This document shows positions 1 to 6,699 of a DNA stretch of 10,673 bases, piece by piece. The DNA comes from CAYHIW01 sp964356745. Its GTDB lineage: Bacteria > Patescibacteriota > Microgenomatia > UBA1406 > GWC2-37-13. The translations under genes were made by a program, and so were the position numbers. The notes below the pieces were generated by a model, which did not search any database, had not been told where the DNA came from, and worked only from the letters and a program-made list of their open reading frames with translations. Where the stretch lies: positions 1-10,673 of the forward strand of contig CAYHIW010000031.1 of assembly GCA_964356745.1 (NCBI GenBank), in the 5' to 3' direction. How positions within the stretch are numbered: the stretch's first letter is position 1; each line of letters begins with the position of its first letter.

Positions 1-456
1 ATTCTCACGACCAAAGATGGAAAAGCAATTGTATTTAATGAGTCTGAAATAAGAACAACCGGTAGGGCATCTATGGGAGTTAGAGGAATCCACATTGAAG
101 CAACTGATTTTGTCGTATCGGCTGATACGTTTGGCGCGGAAGAATTTCAAAAAGATATTTTTGTAATTGGAGAACGCGGTATTGGGAAAAAAACAAAATT
201 ATCTTTCTTTAAAGGACAACATCGTGGAGGAAAAGGCGTAAAAATAGCCTCGGTTGATGAAAAAATGGGGAAAATTGCTTTTGTTGAGATCATTAATCCT
301 GGACTTACCGATCTTATTATGACAAGCAGTACCGGACAGATTGTCAAGATTCCACTAAGCTCGATCCCATCCCGATCCAGAACCGCCAAGGGCGTTATTC
401 TTATGAGATTTTCTCAAAATAAAAAGGACCATATCGTTGGAGCAACCTTTATTTAA
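1..456 (+). CDS. gyrA: DNA gyrase subunit A, C-terminal end (5' truncated by window)
   Basis: The open frame runs from base 1 to TAA at 454-456, giving the last 151 residues of a type IIA topoisomerase A subunit. Repeated beta-pinwheel blades of the DNA-wrapping C-terminal domain are visible. One has the GR..MGVRGI signature near bases 61-90. The next has GIGKKTKLS followed by a GyrA-box-like QHRGGKG (217-237). The last has LIMTSSTGQIVKIPLSSI and GVILMRF. In well-known GyrA proteins the RGGKG-like repeat of a late blade sits about here, and the canonical GyrA box lies in blade 1, upstream of this window. The protein wraps DNA so that gyrase can introduce negative supercoils using ATP with GyrB. 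It ends almost directly after the final blade, with no acidic tail like that of E. coli GyrA. ParC is the alternative, but the GVRGI and RGGKG pattern favours GyrA. The catalytic Tyr domain is outside the window. Confidence 0.93.
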   Translation: MLTTKDGKAIVFNESEIRTTGRASMGVRGIHIEATDFVVSADTFGAEEFQKDIFVIGERGIGKKTKLSFFKGQHRGGKGVKIASVDEKMGKIAFVEIINPGLTDLIMTSSTGQIVKIPLSSIPSRSRTAKGVILMRFSQNKKDHIVGATFI

Positions 457-476
457 CCTTCAATTTGTGGTATAAT
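448..476 (+). promoter_or_regulatory. Extended -10 promoter for folD-miaA
   Basis: A perfect TATAAT lies at 471-476, preceded by TG at 468-469 with one base between, which is an extended -10 element. The -35 position (about 448-453, TTTATT, inside the gyrA end) is poor, as is common for extended -10 promoters. Initiation 6-9 bases downstream would fall at about 482-485, leaving only about 4-7 nt before the folD ATG at 489. The transcript would thus be almost leaderless. This is the only gap between gyrA and folD, and no hairpin terminator fits in it. Confidence 0.6.
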
Positions 477-488
477 TAGGCTCTATTT

Positions 489-1355
489 ATGAAAGTCCCG
501 TGCGAGGAAATATCCAATTCTCTGAGGACTAAACTCAAAAAACAAGTCTCAATTCTCAAAAAAAGAGGAAAGATCAAGCTTGTTACTGTTCTTGTGGGCG
601 AGTCTAAAGAACAAGAATCTTTCGTTAAAATTAAACAAACTGTCGCCAAACTCATTGGTATTGATTTCGAATTTAAGTATTTTAAGGAAGAGCCCTCATT
701 CACGACATTCATAAGCTATCTAAAAGAAGTCTCATCTGCCAAAGAAACAAGCGGCATTATCGTTCAACAACCATTACCGACTCGTTTACAAACCGACACA
801 ATCTACAACTTTATTCCTCCCGACAAAGAGATTGAAGGTCATCATCCAAAATCAAAAAGCCTCCCTCCTTTAGGACTGGCAGTTTTAACAGCGCTAAAAT
901 ATATTTATCTTGATAATAAAGTTAGCGATAAGCTTTTTGTAAATATGGACCATGATAAAAATAATTTTAAGAACGTTCTAAAAAATAAAAAGATTGTTCT
1001 TGTTGGACGAGGAATGACTGCTGGACTACCAATTGGTAAAACACTGTCAACCTTTAAAATAAATTATATTAACATAAGCAGCTCAACATTTGATCCGGCA
1101 CAATACTACAAAGATGCAGACGTAATCATTACTGCAGTTGGGAAAAAAATAATAACACCTGAACTTCTTAAACCTGGAGTTATTCTTCTTAATGTTGGAG
1201 TGCATCATCTATCTGGAAAACTACTGGGAGATTATGACGAAAAAGATATAAAATCAATCGCTAGTTATTACACAACAACACCCAAAGGACTTGGCCCTAT
1301 TGACGTTCTTTATCTCTACAAGAATCTTCTTGATGCAGTTGCTGCACGAAGATGA
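489..1355 (+). CDS. folD: Divergent FolD: methylene-THF dehydrogenase / methenyl-THF cyclohydrolase
   Basis: 288 residues, the usual FolD length. FolD interconverts 5,10-methylene-, 5,10-methenyl- and 10-formyl-tetrahydrofolate in the cytosol, feeding purine and formyl-Met synthesis. The N-terminal catalytic domain shows VLVGE, the SFVKIK helix with the catalytic Lys at 49, and GIIVQQPLP with the conserved Gln93. The Rossmann part shows VLVGRG.TAGLPIGK (about 171-184), ADVIITAVGKK, the PGVILLNVGV strand and KGLGPIDV near the C-terminus. Several family positions differ. The active-site Tyr (E. coli Tyr50) is Phe45, the Asp of KDVDG is Glu116, PCTPxG has become LPPLG, and about 18 extra residues lie before the NAD(P) glycine loop. 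The start at 489 fits the promoter just upstream. The stop overlaps miaA as ATGA. It is very likely a FolD homologue; full bifunctional activity is less sure. Confidence 0.88.
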   Translation: MKVPCEEISNSLRTKLKKQVSILKKRGKIKLVTVLVGESKEQESFVKIKQTVAKLIGIDFEFKYFKEEPSFTTFISYLKEVSSAKETSGIIVQQPLPTRLQTDTIYNFIPPDKEIEGHHPKSKSLPPLGLAVLTALKYIYLDNKVSDKLFVNMDHDKNNFKNVLKNKKIVLVGRGMTAGLPIGKTLSTFKINYINISSSTFDPAQYYKDADVIITAVGKKIITPELLKPGVILLNVGVHHLSGKLLGDYDEKDIKSIASYYTTTPKGLGPIDVLYLYKNLLDAVAARR

Positions 1356-2221
1356 AAAAAATCTTCATAATTACTGGTCAAACTGCAACTGGTAAAACGG
1401 CTCTCGCAATAAAGCTTGCTCAAAAACACAAAGGAGAGATTGTGAATTCCGACTCAAGACACGTTTATAAACAGCTTGATATTGTATCTGGGAAAGATCT
1501 AGAAACACTAGAAAACATTCCTCATCACTTATTTAGCATCATTGATCCTGAAAAAGATTTTTCCTCTTATGACTGGTCACAACGTGCGACTCAGTGTATT
1601 AATACACTAAGTCAGAGAGATGTTGCACCGATTCTGGTTGGAGGATCGTACTTTTATATAAAGCATCTTTTAGATGGAGTACGAACAGAAGGGACTCCTG
1701 CAGATTGGAATTTGCGAAACAAACTAAATAAAATGACCGTGAAAGAATTACAAAAACGTGCGTCTCAATTAATTAATGAATTGAAACAAAAAAATGAAAT
1801 GAATCAAAGCGATTGGAATAATCCCCGAAGATTAATACGAAAGATAGAAATCCTCTCAAGTAAGCATACCGACCCGGTGGGTGTACCGCTATCTCACCGA
1901 GGCGATGAATTTGGCAAAATAGAGATAGTTGGACTTCGACACCAATCAAAGGAATTATTGACAGAAAGAATCAAAAAAAGAGTTGCTAAACGAATAAATC
2001 AAGGAGCGTTCAAGGAAGTAGAAGATCTAATCAAAAAAGGTTATGATCGTGATACTCCAGGACTTATGACAATCGGCTATCAACAAATTGTGAAATTTCT
2101 TAAGGGCGAAATTACAGAAGCAAAAGCTATAGAAGATTGGATTAACAAAGAAACTCAGTATGCTAAACGACAATATTCGTTCATGAAAACAAATCCAAAC
2201 ATTAAATGGACAGAAGTTTAA
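1352..2221 (+). CDS. miaA: tRNA dimethylallyltransferase
   Basis: 289 residues, slightly shorter than E. coli MiaA (about 316). MiaA transfers the dimethylallyl group of DMAPP to N6 of A37 in tRNAs reading UNN codons, which stabilises codon-anticodon pairing. The P-loop-like GQTATGKT is at residues 9-16, and NSDSRHVYKQLDI (32-44) includes Asp34, the expected general base. HHLFSIIDP, ILVGGSYFYI, the NPRRLIRKIEI segment and the C-terminal GLMTIGYQQ and YAKRQYSFMK motifs all match the family. Small departures from the common pattern are VSGKD where GTAKP is usual, and Ser in place of Thr in LVGGT. The start overlaps the folD stop by 4 nt (ATGA), so translation is probably coupled. The gene needs isopentenyl precursors, whose source is not visible here. 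Its stop codon shares bases with the convergent lepA stop. Confidence 0.96.
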   Translation: MKKIFIITGQTATGKTALAIKLAQKHKGEIVNSDSRHVYKQLDIVSGKDLETLENIPHHLFSIIDPEKDFSSYDWSQRATQCINTLSQRDVAPILVGGSYFYIKHLLDGVRTEGTPADWNLRNKLNKMTVKELQKRASQLINELKQKNEMNQSDWNNPRRLIRKIEILSSKHTDPVGVPLSHRGDEFGKIEIVGLRHQSKELLTERIKKRVAKRINQGAFKEVEDLIKKGYDRDTPGLMTIGYQQIVKFLKGEITEAKAIEDWINKETQYAKRQYSFMKTNPNIKWTEV

Positions 2222-3972
2222 CGAGATCTGTTAAATAATTTTAAGAAAGCTTCTTTTGGCACCTCAACTTTACCGATCATTTTCATTCTTTTTTTTCCTT
2301 CTTTTTGTTTTTCTAAAAGCTTCTTCTTACGCCCAACATCCCCAGCTCCCACTACCTTGCCGCTTTTAATAAGAACGTCTTTACGAAACGGAGCAAGCCG
2401 TTCTGACGCAATAATCTTACCTTTATACTGCGCCTGAATTTTAATTTCATATTGTTGCCTATGAATGACTTCACGCAAACGTCTCGTTAAAAACTGAGCT
2501 TTTTCCTGAGCTCTTTCTTGAGCGATAATTTCTGAAAATTCTTCTATCGGATCACCGTTGATCAATACCGAAAGCTTGTCTGCCTTTACTGCCTCGTACC
2601 GAATAATCTCCCAATCAAGAGATGCAAATCCCGAACTTACGCTCTTTAACCTATCAAAGAAATCTGAGATTAATTCGGCTAATGGCATTTCATAAATTAA
2701 TGTTGTTTGATTTTTATTATCCATAGTAATAAATCTTGATCGATACTCTTGACAAAGATTCATTACTGGTCCTTGATATGCTTGTGGAGTCACAATCAAA
2801 ATCTTCACATACGGTTCAAGAAAAACATTATTCTCTTTTTTAAACTCTATTTGAGGGGGTGTAAGAACCAAATGTAACTCATACTCACGTTCCAATCTTT
2901 CTCGAACAACATCGGCATGTAAAAGTCCTAGGAATCCAACACGAAACCCTGCGCCAAGTGCCTGGCTATAAATAGAAGCGAACTCTAATGAAGAATCGTT
3001 GAGATATAGTTTCTCAAGTGCTTTTTTAAGATTTTCATAATCAGCGGTGTCAGTAGGGAATATCGATGCAAAAACCATTGGCTTGACTTTTTTATATCCT
3101 GCAAGATCTGCTTGATTACTTTTACGGTGAATTATCGTATCTCCTACACGAACCTGATGAATGTCCTTTAAATTTGTCACAATATATCCAATATCACCTG
3201 CGCTCAACGATTCTTTTTGAACAAGATCTGGAACGAAAACACCAACCTCGCTAACCTCAAACTCCGCGTGTTGAGCACATAGCTTTGCTTTTGTTTTTTT
3301 TGAAACCGTTCCTTCAAGAACTCTCACAAATGCAATAACTCCCTTGTGCGAATCGTAATACGAGTCAAAAATGAGAGCTCTAAGATCTTCAGGTTTAGGA
3401 TCAACTTGCATGTTAGGTTTTGGCGTCAACTTAATAATTTCATCAAGTAACTCCTTAACGCCTCGCCCAGTCTTTGCGGAGATTTCAAAGATTGAGTCTT
3501 CTTGTATCCCTAGAAAGTCCGCAAGCTGCTGCTTGGTACCTTGTACATCTGCGCTAGGAAGATCTACTTTATTGACAGCCGGAATAATAACAAGATTTTT
3601 ATCTAATGCTTTATATGCATTTGAAATTGTCTGAGCCTGAATCCCTTGAGTCGCATCGACAAGAAGAACTACGCCTTCAACACAAGCAAGAGTTCGCTCA
3701 ACCTCATAGGAAAAATCAACATGACCGGGAGTATCAATCAAATTTAACGTATAACTTATATCTTGTAACGTGTAACTCATTCTGACTGGGGCAAGTTTTA
3801 TTGTTATTCCTCTTTCTCGAGATATTGGATTACGATCAAGAAGTTGATCTTCATGCGAGTCCTTATTTACCGTTCCTGTCAGCTCTAGAAAACGGTCGGC
3901 AAGTGTTGACTTGCCATGATCAACATGTGCGATAATTGCGAAGTTCCGAATGTTAATTATGTCATTTTTCAT
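2218..3972 (-). CDS. lepA: Elongation factor 4 (LepA), ribosomal GTPase
   Basis: 584 residues, close to full length (E. coli 599). LepA/EF4 binds stalled or pre-translocation ribosomes, promotes back-translocation in vitro, and affects initiation or 30S biogenesis in vivo. The G domain shows the P-loop AHVDHGKST (15-23), RERGITIK (52-59), DTPGHVDF (80-87) with the catalytic-loop His84, and NKVD (134-137). EF-G-like domains II, III and V follow, then the LepA-specific C-terminal domain with RRLREVIHRQ, FRKDVLI and a long basic stretch ending in KQKEGKKRMK and VPKEAFL. The C-terminal domain loop that usually reads roughly AKCYGGDISRKRK is replaced by a longer Gly/Lys-rich version around residues 536-547. 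The start overlaps the pyk stop by 4 nt, so lepA is translated from the pyk transcript. An AAGGAGG lies about 27 nt upstream inside pyk, too far to act as a normal ribosome site. Confidence 0.97.
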   Translation of the reverse strand: MKNDIINIRNFAIIAHVDHGKSTLADRFLELTGTVNKDSHEDQLLDRNPISRERGITIKLAPVRMSYTLQDISYTLNLIDTPGHVDFSYEVERTLACVEGVVLLVDATQGIQAQTISNAYKALDKNLVIIPAVNKVDLPSADVQGTKQQLADFLGIQEDSIFEISAKTGRGVKELLDEIIKLTPKPNMQVDPKPEDLRALIFDSYYDSHKGVIAFVRVLEGTVSKKTKAKLCAQHAEFEVSEVGVFVPDLVQKESLSAGDIGYIVTNLKDIHQVRVGDTIIHRKSNQADLAGYKKVKPMVFASIFPTDTADYENLKKALEKLYLNDSSLEFASIYSQALGAGFRVGFLGLLHADVVRERLEREYELHLVLTPPQIEFKKENNVFLEPYVKILIVTPQAYQGPVMNLCQEYRSRFITMDNKNQTTLIYEMPLAELISDFFDRLKSVSSGFASLDWEIIRYEAVKADKLSVLINGDPIEEFSEIIAQERAQEKAQFLTRRLREVIHRQQYEIKIQAQYKGKIIASERLAPFRKDVLIKSGKVVGAGDVGRKKKLLEKQKEGKKRMKMIGKVEVPKEAFLKLFNRSR

Positions 3973-5378
3973 ATCGTTACAATCTTGATTGTCGTCACGC
4001 CTCCTTCAACACCCCAAACATCTCCAAATAAGAAAATCACTTCATCACCGCTTTCGAGCAACTTTTTATCAAGTAATATTTTTGAAGCTTTTCTCATATC
4101 TCCATTTTGCAACTCTCTAAGTAATGGTTCAGCTACGTCCATCATGAATGGATATACTCCATAATTAATTGTCAAAACGGTTGCTGTTTGCTTGGTAGGA
4201 ACAAGAGCAAAAATGGGAATTTGCGGACGATATCTTGATAAAGTACGAGCTGTTTTACCTGTCTGAGTTAGTATGATAAATGCTTTTATTTTTTTTCGCT
4301 TTCTATATTGAAAATACAGATTGTATGCAGCATCACAAAGAAGCTCTGTTTGATCGTGCACATCATAGTCATGTCTCAATCTAACGTCATCGTTTGTGAT
4401 CTTTTCAGAAAACATAACAGCTCTACTCATTGTCGCAACGGCTTTTGAAGGATGTGCCCCAATTGCTGTTTCTGCAGATAGCATAACAGCATCAGTTAAA
4501 TCAAATGTTGCATTGGCTACATCCGAAATCTCTGCTCGAGTAGGGTATGGGTTTTCAATCATCGACTCAAGCATTTGAGTTGCGGTAATAACCGGAACTC
4601 CCTTTTCCAAACACTCTTTTATAATCATCTTTTGAAAATAGGGAACCTCTTCAAACGGAAACTCAACACCCAAGTCACCCCGAGCAACCATCACGATGTC
4701 CGCTACCTCAACTATCGAAGCGAGATTTTGAATTGCTTTTTGTGTCTCAATTTTTGCCACAATTTTAGAACTAACTCCATGTTTATTCATTTGATCTTTT
4801 AAAGATTTTATGTCTTCAGAAGATCTAACAAAAGAAAGAGCGACGTAGTCAATCTTATGTCTTCCTGCAAGCTCTAATCCTTTTAGATCTCTGTCAACCA
4901 GAAGCTCTACTGGGAAATTTCCTCCTGGCACAATGAGCGTTTTTCTATTGCCAAGTTTTCCTGACGATTTGGCAAGTAACCCAAGCTCTCCATTTTTTCT
5001 CACAATTTCAAAATCAAATGCTCCGTCATCAACCACTGCTTTTTGCCCTTCTTTAAGGTGAGAATAAACTTCCGGATGTGTTAAAGAAATTTCACACCCA
5101 TCACCAAGCGAATACCATTTACCTTCAACAATGTTTAGGCTGTCAGTTTTTAATAAGATTCGAATTTCTGGTCCTTGCAGATCAATGAGAGTCCCTACAA
5201 GCAAATTATTCTTCTGTGCAACAGTTCGAACTTTCTGAATCATTGTTTCGTGCCACTCGACAGTATTATGTTTAAAATTAAAACGGAAAATATTAACACC
5301 TTTAAGTATCAGTTTTTCTATCAGTTCCTCACTCTCGCACGAAGGACCGAGAGTAGCAATTATTTTGGTAAGTTTCAC
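3969..5378 (-). CDS. pyk: Pyruvate kinase, GTG start
   Basis: 469 residues from the GTG at 5376-5378, the usual length of bacterial pyruvate kinase. It makes pyruvate and ATP from phosphoenolpyruvate and ADP, the last step of glycolysis. Motifs align with E. coli PykF numbering: KIIATLGPSC (5-14), substrate Arg32, FNF (33-35), DLQGPEIR (66-73), B-domain VVDDGAF (115-121), the catalytic Lys209 in AKIE with metal ligand Glu211, and RGDLGVE (233-239) with Asp235. ITATQMLESM and the PTRAEISDVANA region follow, then the C-terminal domain. A longer frame reaches back to an ATG at 5483, but those 35 residues resemble nothing and would cover the promoter and the start of the divergent gene, so GTG is preferred. 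Position 36, normally the K+-site Ser, is Lys. It forms an operon with lepA through a 4-nt overlap. Confidence 0.95.
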   Translation of the reverse strand: MKLTKIIATLGPSCESEELIEKLILKGVNIFRFNFKHNTVEWHETMIQKVRTVAQKNNLLVGTLIDLQGPEIRILLKTDSLNIVEGKWYSLGDGCEISLTHPEVYSHLKEGQKAVVDDGAFDFEIVRKNGELGLLAKSSGKLGNRKTLIVPGGNFPVELLVDRDLKGLELAGRHKIDYVALSFVRSSEDIKSLKDQMNKHGVSSKIVAKIETQKAIQNLASIVEVADIVMVARGDLGVEFPFEEVPYFQKMIIKECLEKGVPVITATQMLESMIENPYPTRAEISDVANATFDLTDAVMLSAETAIGAHPSKAVATMSRAVMFSEKITNDDVRLRHDYDVHDQTELLCDAAYNLYFQYRKRKKIKAFIILTQTGKTARTLSRYRPQIPIFALVPTKQTATVLTINYGVYPFMMDVAEPLLRELQNGDMRKASKILLDKKLLESGDEVIFLFGDVWGVEGGVTTIKIVTI

Positions 5379-5393
5379 GTATATATTATATAC
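5379..5393. repeat. 15-bp interrupted palindrome over the pyk -10
   Basis: GTATATA-T-TATATAC is a perfect pair of 7-bp inverted half-sites around one central base. It covers the whole pyk -10 and the expected -35 position of the divergent flippase promoter. It could be an operator for a dimeric regulator, or simply the by-product of an AT-rich promoter. Only the symmetry is seen directly; the regulatory role is inferred. Confidence 0.4.
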
Positions 5394-5394
5394 C
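5385..5394 (-). promoter_or_regulatory. Promoter of pyk-lepA, probably leaderless
   Basis: Read on the minus strand, TATAAT occupies 5390-5385, preceded by TTGGTA. Only six bases separate it from the GTG start (5378), so initiation 6-8 bases past the -10 would fall at or next to the start codon. A register two bases further upstream (TATATA with TG at -14/-15, i.e. TGG directly before it) is also possible and leaves a leader of about 2 nt. No convincing -35 was found; it would lie over the -10 of the divergent gene. Confidence 0.5.
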
Positions 5395-5401
5395 AATGCG
5401 C

Positions 5402-5410
5402 TGTTATAAT
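5402..5410 (+). promoter_or_regulatory. Extended -10 promoter of the glycan/iron gene chain
   Basis: TGTTATAAT is a perfect extended -10 element, with TG at 5402-5403 and TATAAT at 5405-5410. Initiation at about 5417-5419 would give a leader of about 10 nt before the ATG at 5428. No Shine-Dalgarno sequence lies in that leader. The -35 position, about 5382-5387, is weak and lies inside the palindrome described separately. Confidence 0.6.
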
Positions 5411-5427
5411 GATCAATACTACAATCT

Positions 5428-6699
5428 ATGCTAAGAAAATTTTGGGGCAATACATTTATCAGAGGAGGAGCAATTTTTACCATCGCATCTTTTTTTACGA
5501 GTTTTATAAACTATCTTTTTAATTTACTTTCTGCACGAGCGCTCGGACCTTCTGGCTTTGGAGAAATTACGACTCTATTTTCGTATGCAACGATATTTTC
5601 TGTTCCAACCGTCGTTGTCTCGCTTGTTATTATTGGGAAAATTGGCTCAAGAGGTAAGAACGCTTCAAGCTATTCTTTAGGCATTCTCCGCTGGTTTTTA
5701 TCACGACTAAAATATTGGTCATGGTTAGGTGTTCTCGTAATTTTTATCATCCCATTTGTTCCAAAAATAACCAACCTCTCGGTAATTACCGGTTACTTTT
5801 TAATACCGTTAGTACTATTTACATTCATAGGTGCTTTTTACGCAGCACTACTTCAAGGTCTTCAACTTTTTACCTGGTTTTCGATAATCAGCATACTTGC
5901 AGTTTCTCTAAAGTTATTTGGTGCGGTACTTGTTACTTTAGGAATTGATGGTTTACTAACAATTGTTTTTTTTCTTTTTTTGTCATTTTTTATTCCTCTC
6001 ATTCTGTCACACAAACTCATTACTAAACATCTTTTAAAAAGTGCTCACTCCCATTCATATCACATACAAAAAAGAGTATATCAGGCACTTTGGAGTAAAC
6101 AATTAATAATAACGCTATTCTCGATTCTTGCAATTACTATGTTTAATAACATCGATGTTATTTATGCAAAGAAGATTTTAAGCGCCCATGATGCTGGAAT
6201 TTACAGCTCCTGGAGTTTATTTGCGAAAATTATTATCTATTTTGTTGGACCGTTATCTTCTATTGCGTACATATTTTTCTCTGACAAAGATAATGAAAAA
6301 CATCAAGAAAGAGTGCTTTTTATTTCGCTTGCTCTTTTAGTGATAATTGGTTTTATGAGCTATATATTTTATTCCGTTTTTTCACTATTTTTTATTCGTT
6401 TCTTTTTTGGTCCAAAATATGATTCTGTTGCTCCTTTTTTAACACAGGCAAGTATCTTTGGCTCATTATATGCACTAGTAACATTTATGAATAATTATTT
6501 CATATCAAAAAATAGCATGCGGGCACTGCTTTTATTGTTTGCCATGCCCGTTTACATCATTGCTCTTATCACCATCTCAAAATCTATGTCTAACATCATT
6601 ATGTTAAATGTTATTTTTGCAGCGATTGTTACATTAGCTTATTTTATTGCATGCGTAACTCCGTTTATCTATAATAGCAACCATGGAAAAAAGAAATAA
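5428..6699 (+). CDS. MOP-family polysaccharide/lipid-linked glycan flippase (Wzx/RfbX-like)
   Basis: 423 residues, almost entirely hydrophobic segments with short charged loops, consistent with about 12 transmembrane helices. This matches the length and texture of oligosaccharide flippases in the MOP (MviN/MATE/Wzx) superfamily. The N-terminus carries the family-like pattern IRGGAIFTIASFF followed by ARALGPSGFGEITTLF (about 36-51), typical of Wzx/RfbX proteins. A Gly-Pro-Lys-Tyr turn (about 328-331) is similar to the second-half motif of this family. It should move an undecaprenyl-linked glycan from the cytoplasmic to the outer leaflet of the membrane. The two glycosyltransferases directly downstream support this. 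MurJ, the lipid II flippase, is an alternative but its usual motifs were not recognised. The ATG at 5428 follows its promoter closely. Its 3' end overlaps the next gene by 17 nt. Confidence 0.83.
   Translation: MLRKFWGNTFIRGGAIFTIASFFTSFINYLFNLLSARALGPSGFGEITTLFSYATIFSVPTVVVSLVIIGKIGSRGKNASSYSLGILRWFLSRLKYWSWLGVLVIFIIPFVPKITNLSVITGYFLIPLVLFTFIGAFYAALLQGLQLFTWFSIISILAVSLKLFGAVLVTLGIDGLLTIVFFLFLSFFIPLILSHKLITKHLLKSAHSHSYHIQKRVYQALWSKQLIITLFSILAITMFNNIDVIYAKKILSAHDAGIYSSWSLFAKIIIYFVGPLSSIAYIFFSDKDNEKHQERVLFISLALLVIIGFMSYIFYSVFSLFFIRFFFGPKYDSVAPFLTQASIFGSLYALVTFMNNYFISKNSMRALLLLFAMPVYIIALITISKSMSNIIMLNVIFAAIVTLAYFIACVTPFIYNSNHGKKK
6670..6675 (+). promoter_or_regulatory. Possible internal -10 before the first glycosyltransferase
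   Basis: A perfect TATAAT lies in the flippase 3' end, seven bases before the ATG at 6683, the spacing that would start a transcript at the start codon. There is no TG extension and no recognisable -35. In AT-rich coding sequence a chance match is quite possible, so this is tentative. Confidence 0.25.

Noticed and set aside
217..237. QHRGGKG taken as the canonical GyrA box
   Set aside because: It lies only about 72 residues from the C-terminus, whereas the canonical box is in the first blade, nearly 300 residues from the end in E. coli. It is a late-blade box-like repeat.
1865..1905. GC-richer patch in miaA with short inverted repeats (CGGTG...CACCG)
   Set aside because: The stem is only 5 bp with a long loop, and the segment falls in a variable loop of MiaA in a clean reading frame.
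3996..4005. AAGGAGG on the minus strand upstream of lepA as its ribosome binding site
   Set aside because: It lies about 27 nt before the lepA ATG and encodes conserved pyruvate kinase C-terminal residues (Glu-Gly-Gly), so the spacing is too long for normal use.
5460..5473. GAGGAGGAG inside the flippase as a ribosome site for a shorter form
   Set aside because: No ATG, GTG or TTG follows in frame at suitable spacing, and the string encodes the conserved Arg-Gly-Gly before the first membrane helix.
5379..5483. 35-residue N-terminal extension of pyruvate kinase from the ATG at 5483
   Set aside because: The extra residues do not resemble the family, would cross the divergent promoter and overlap the flippase start. 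The family N-terminus KxTKIIATLGPS begins at the GTG (5378).
5960..5991. T-rich tract in the flippase as a slippage or phase-variation site
   Set aside because: The longest single-base run is short and interrupted by C; it encodes Phe/Leu of a membrane helix with no alternative frame of interest.
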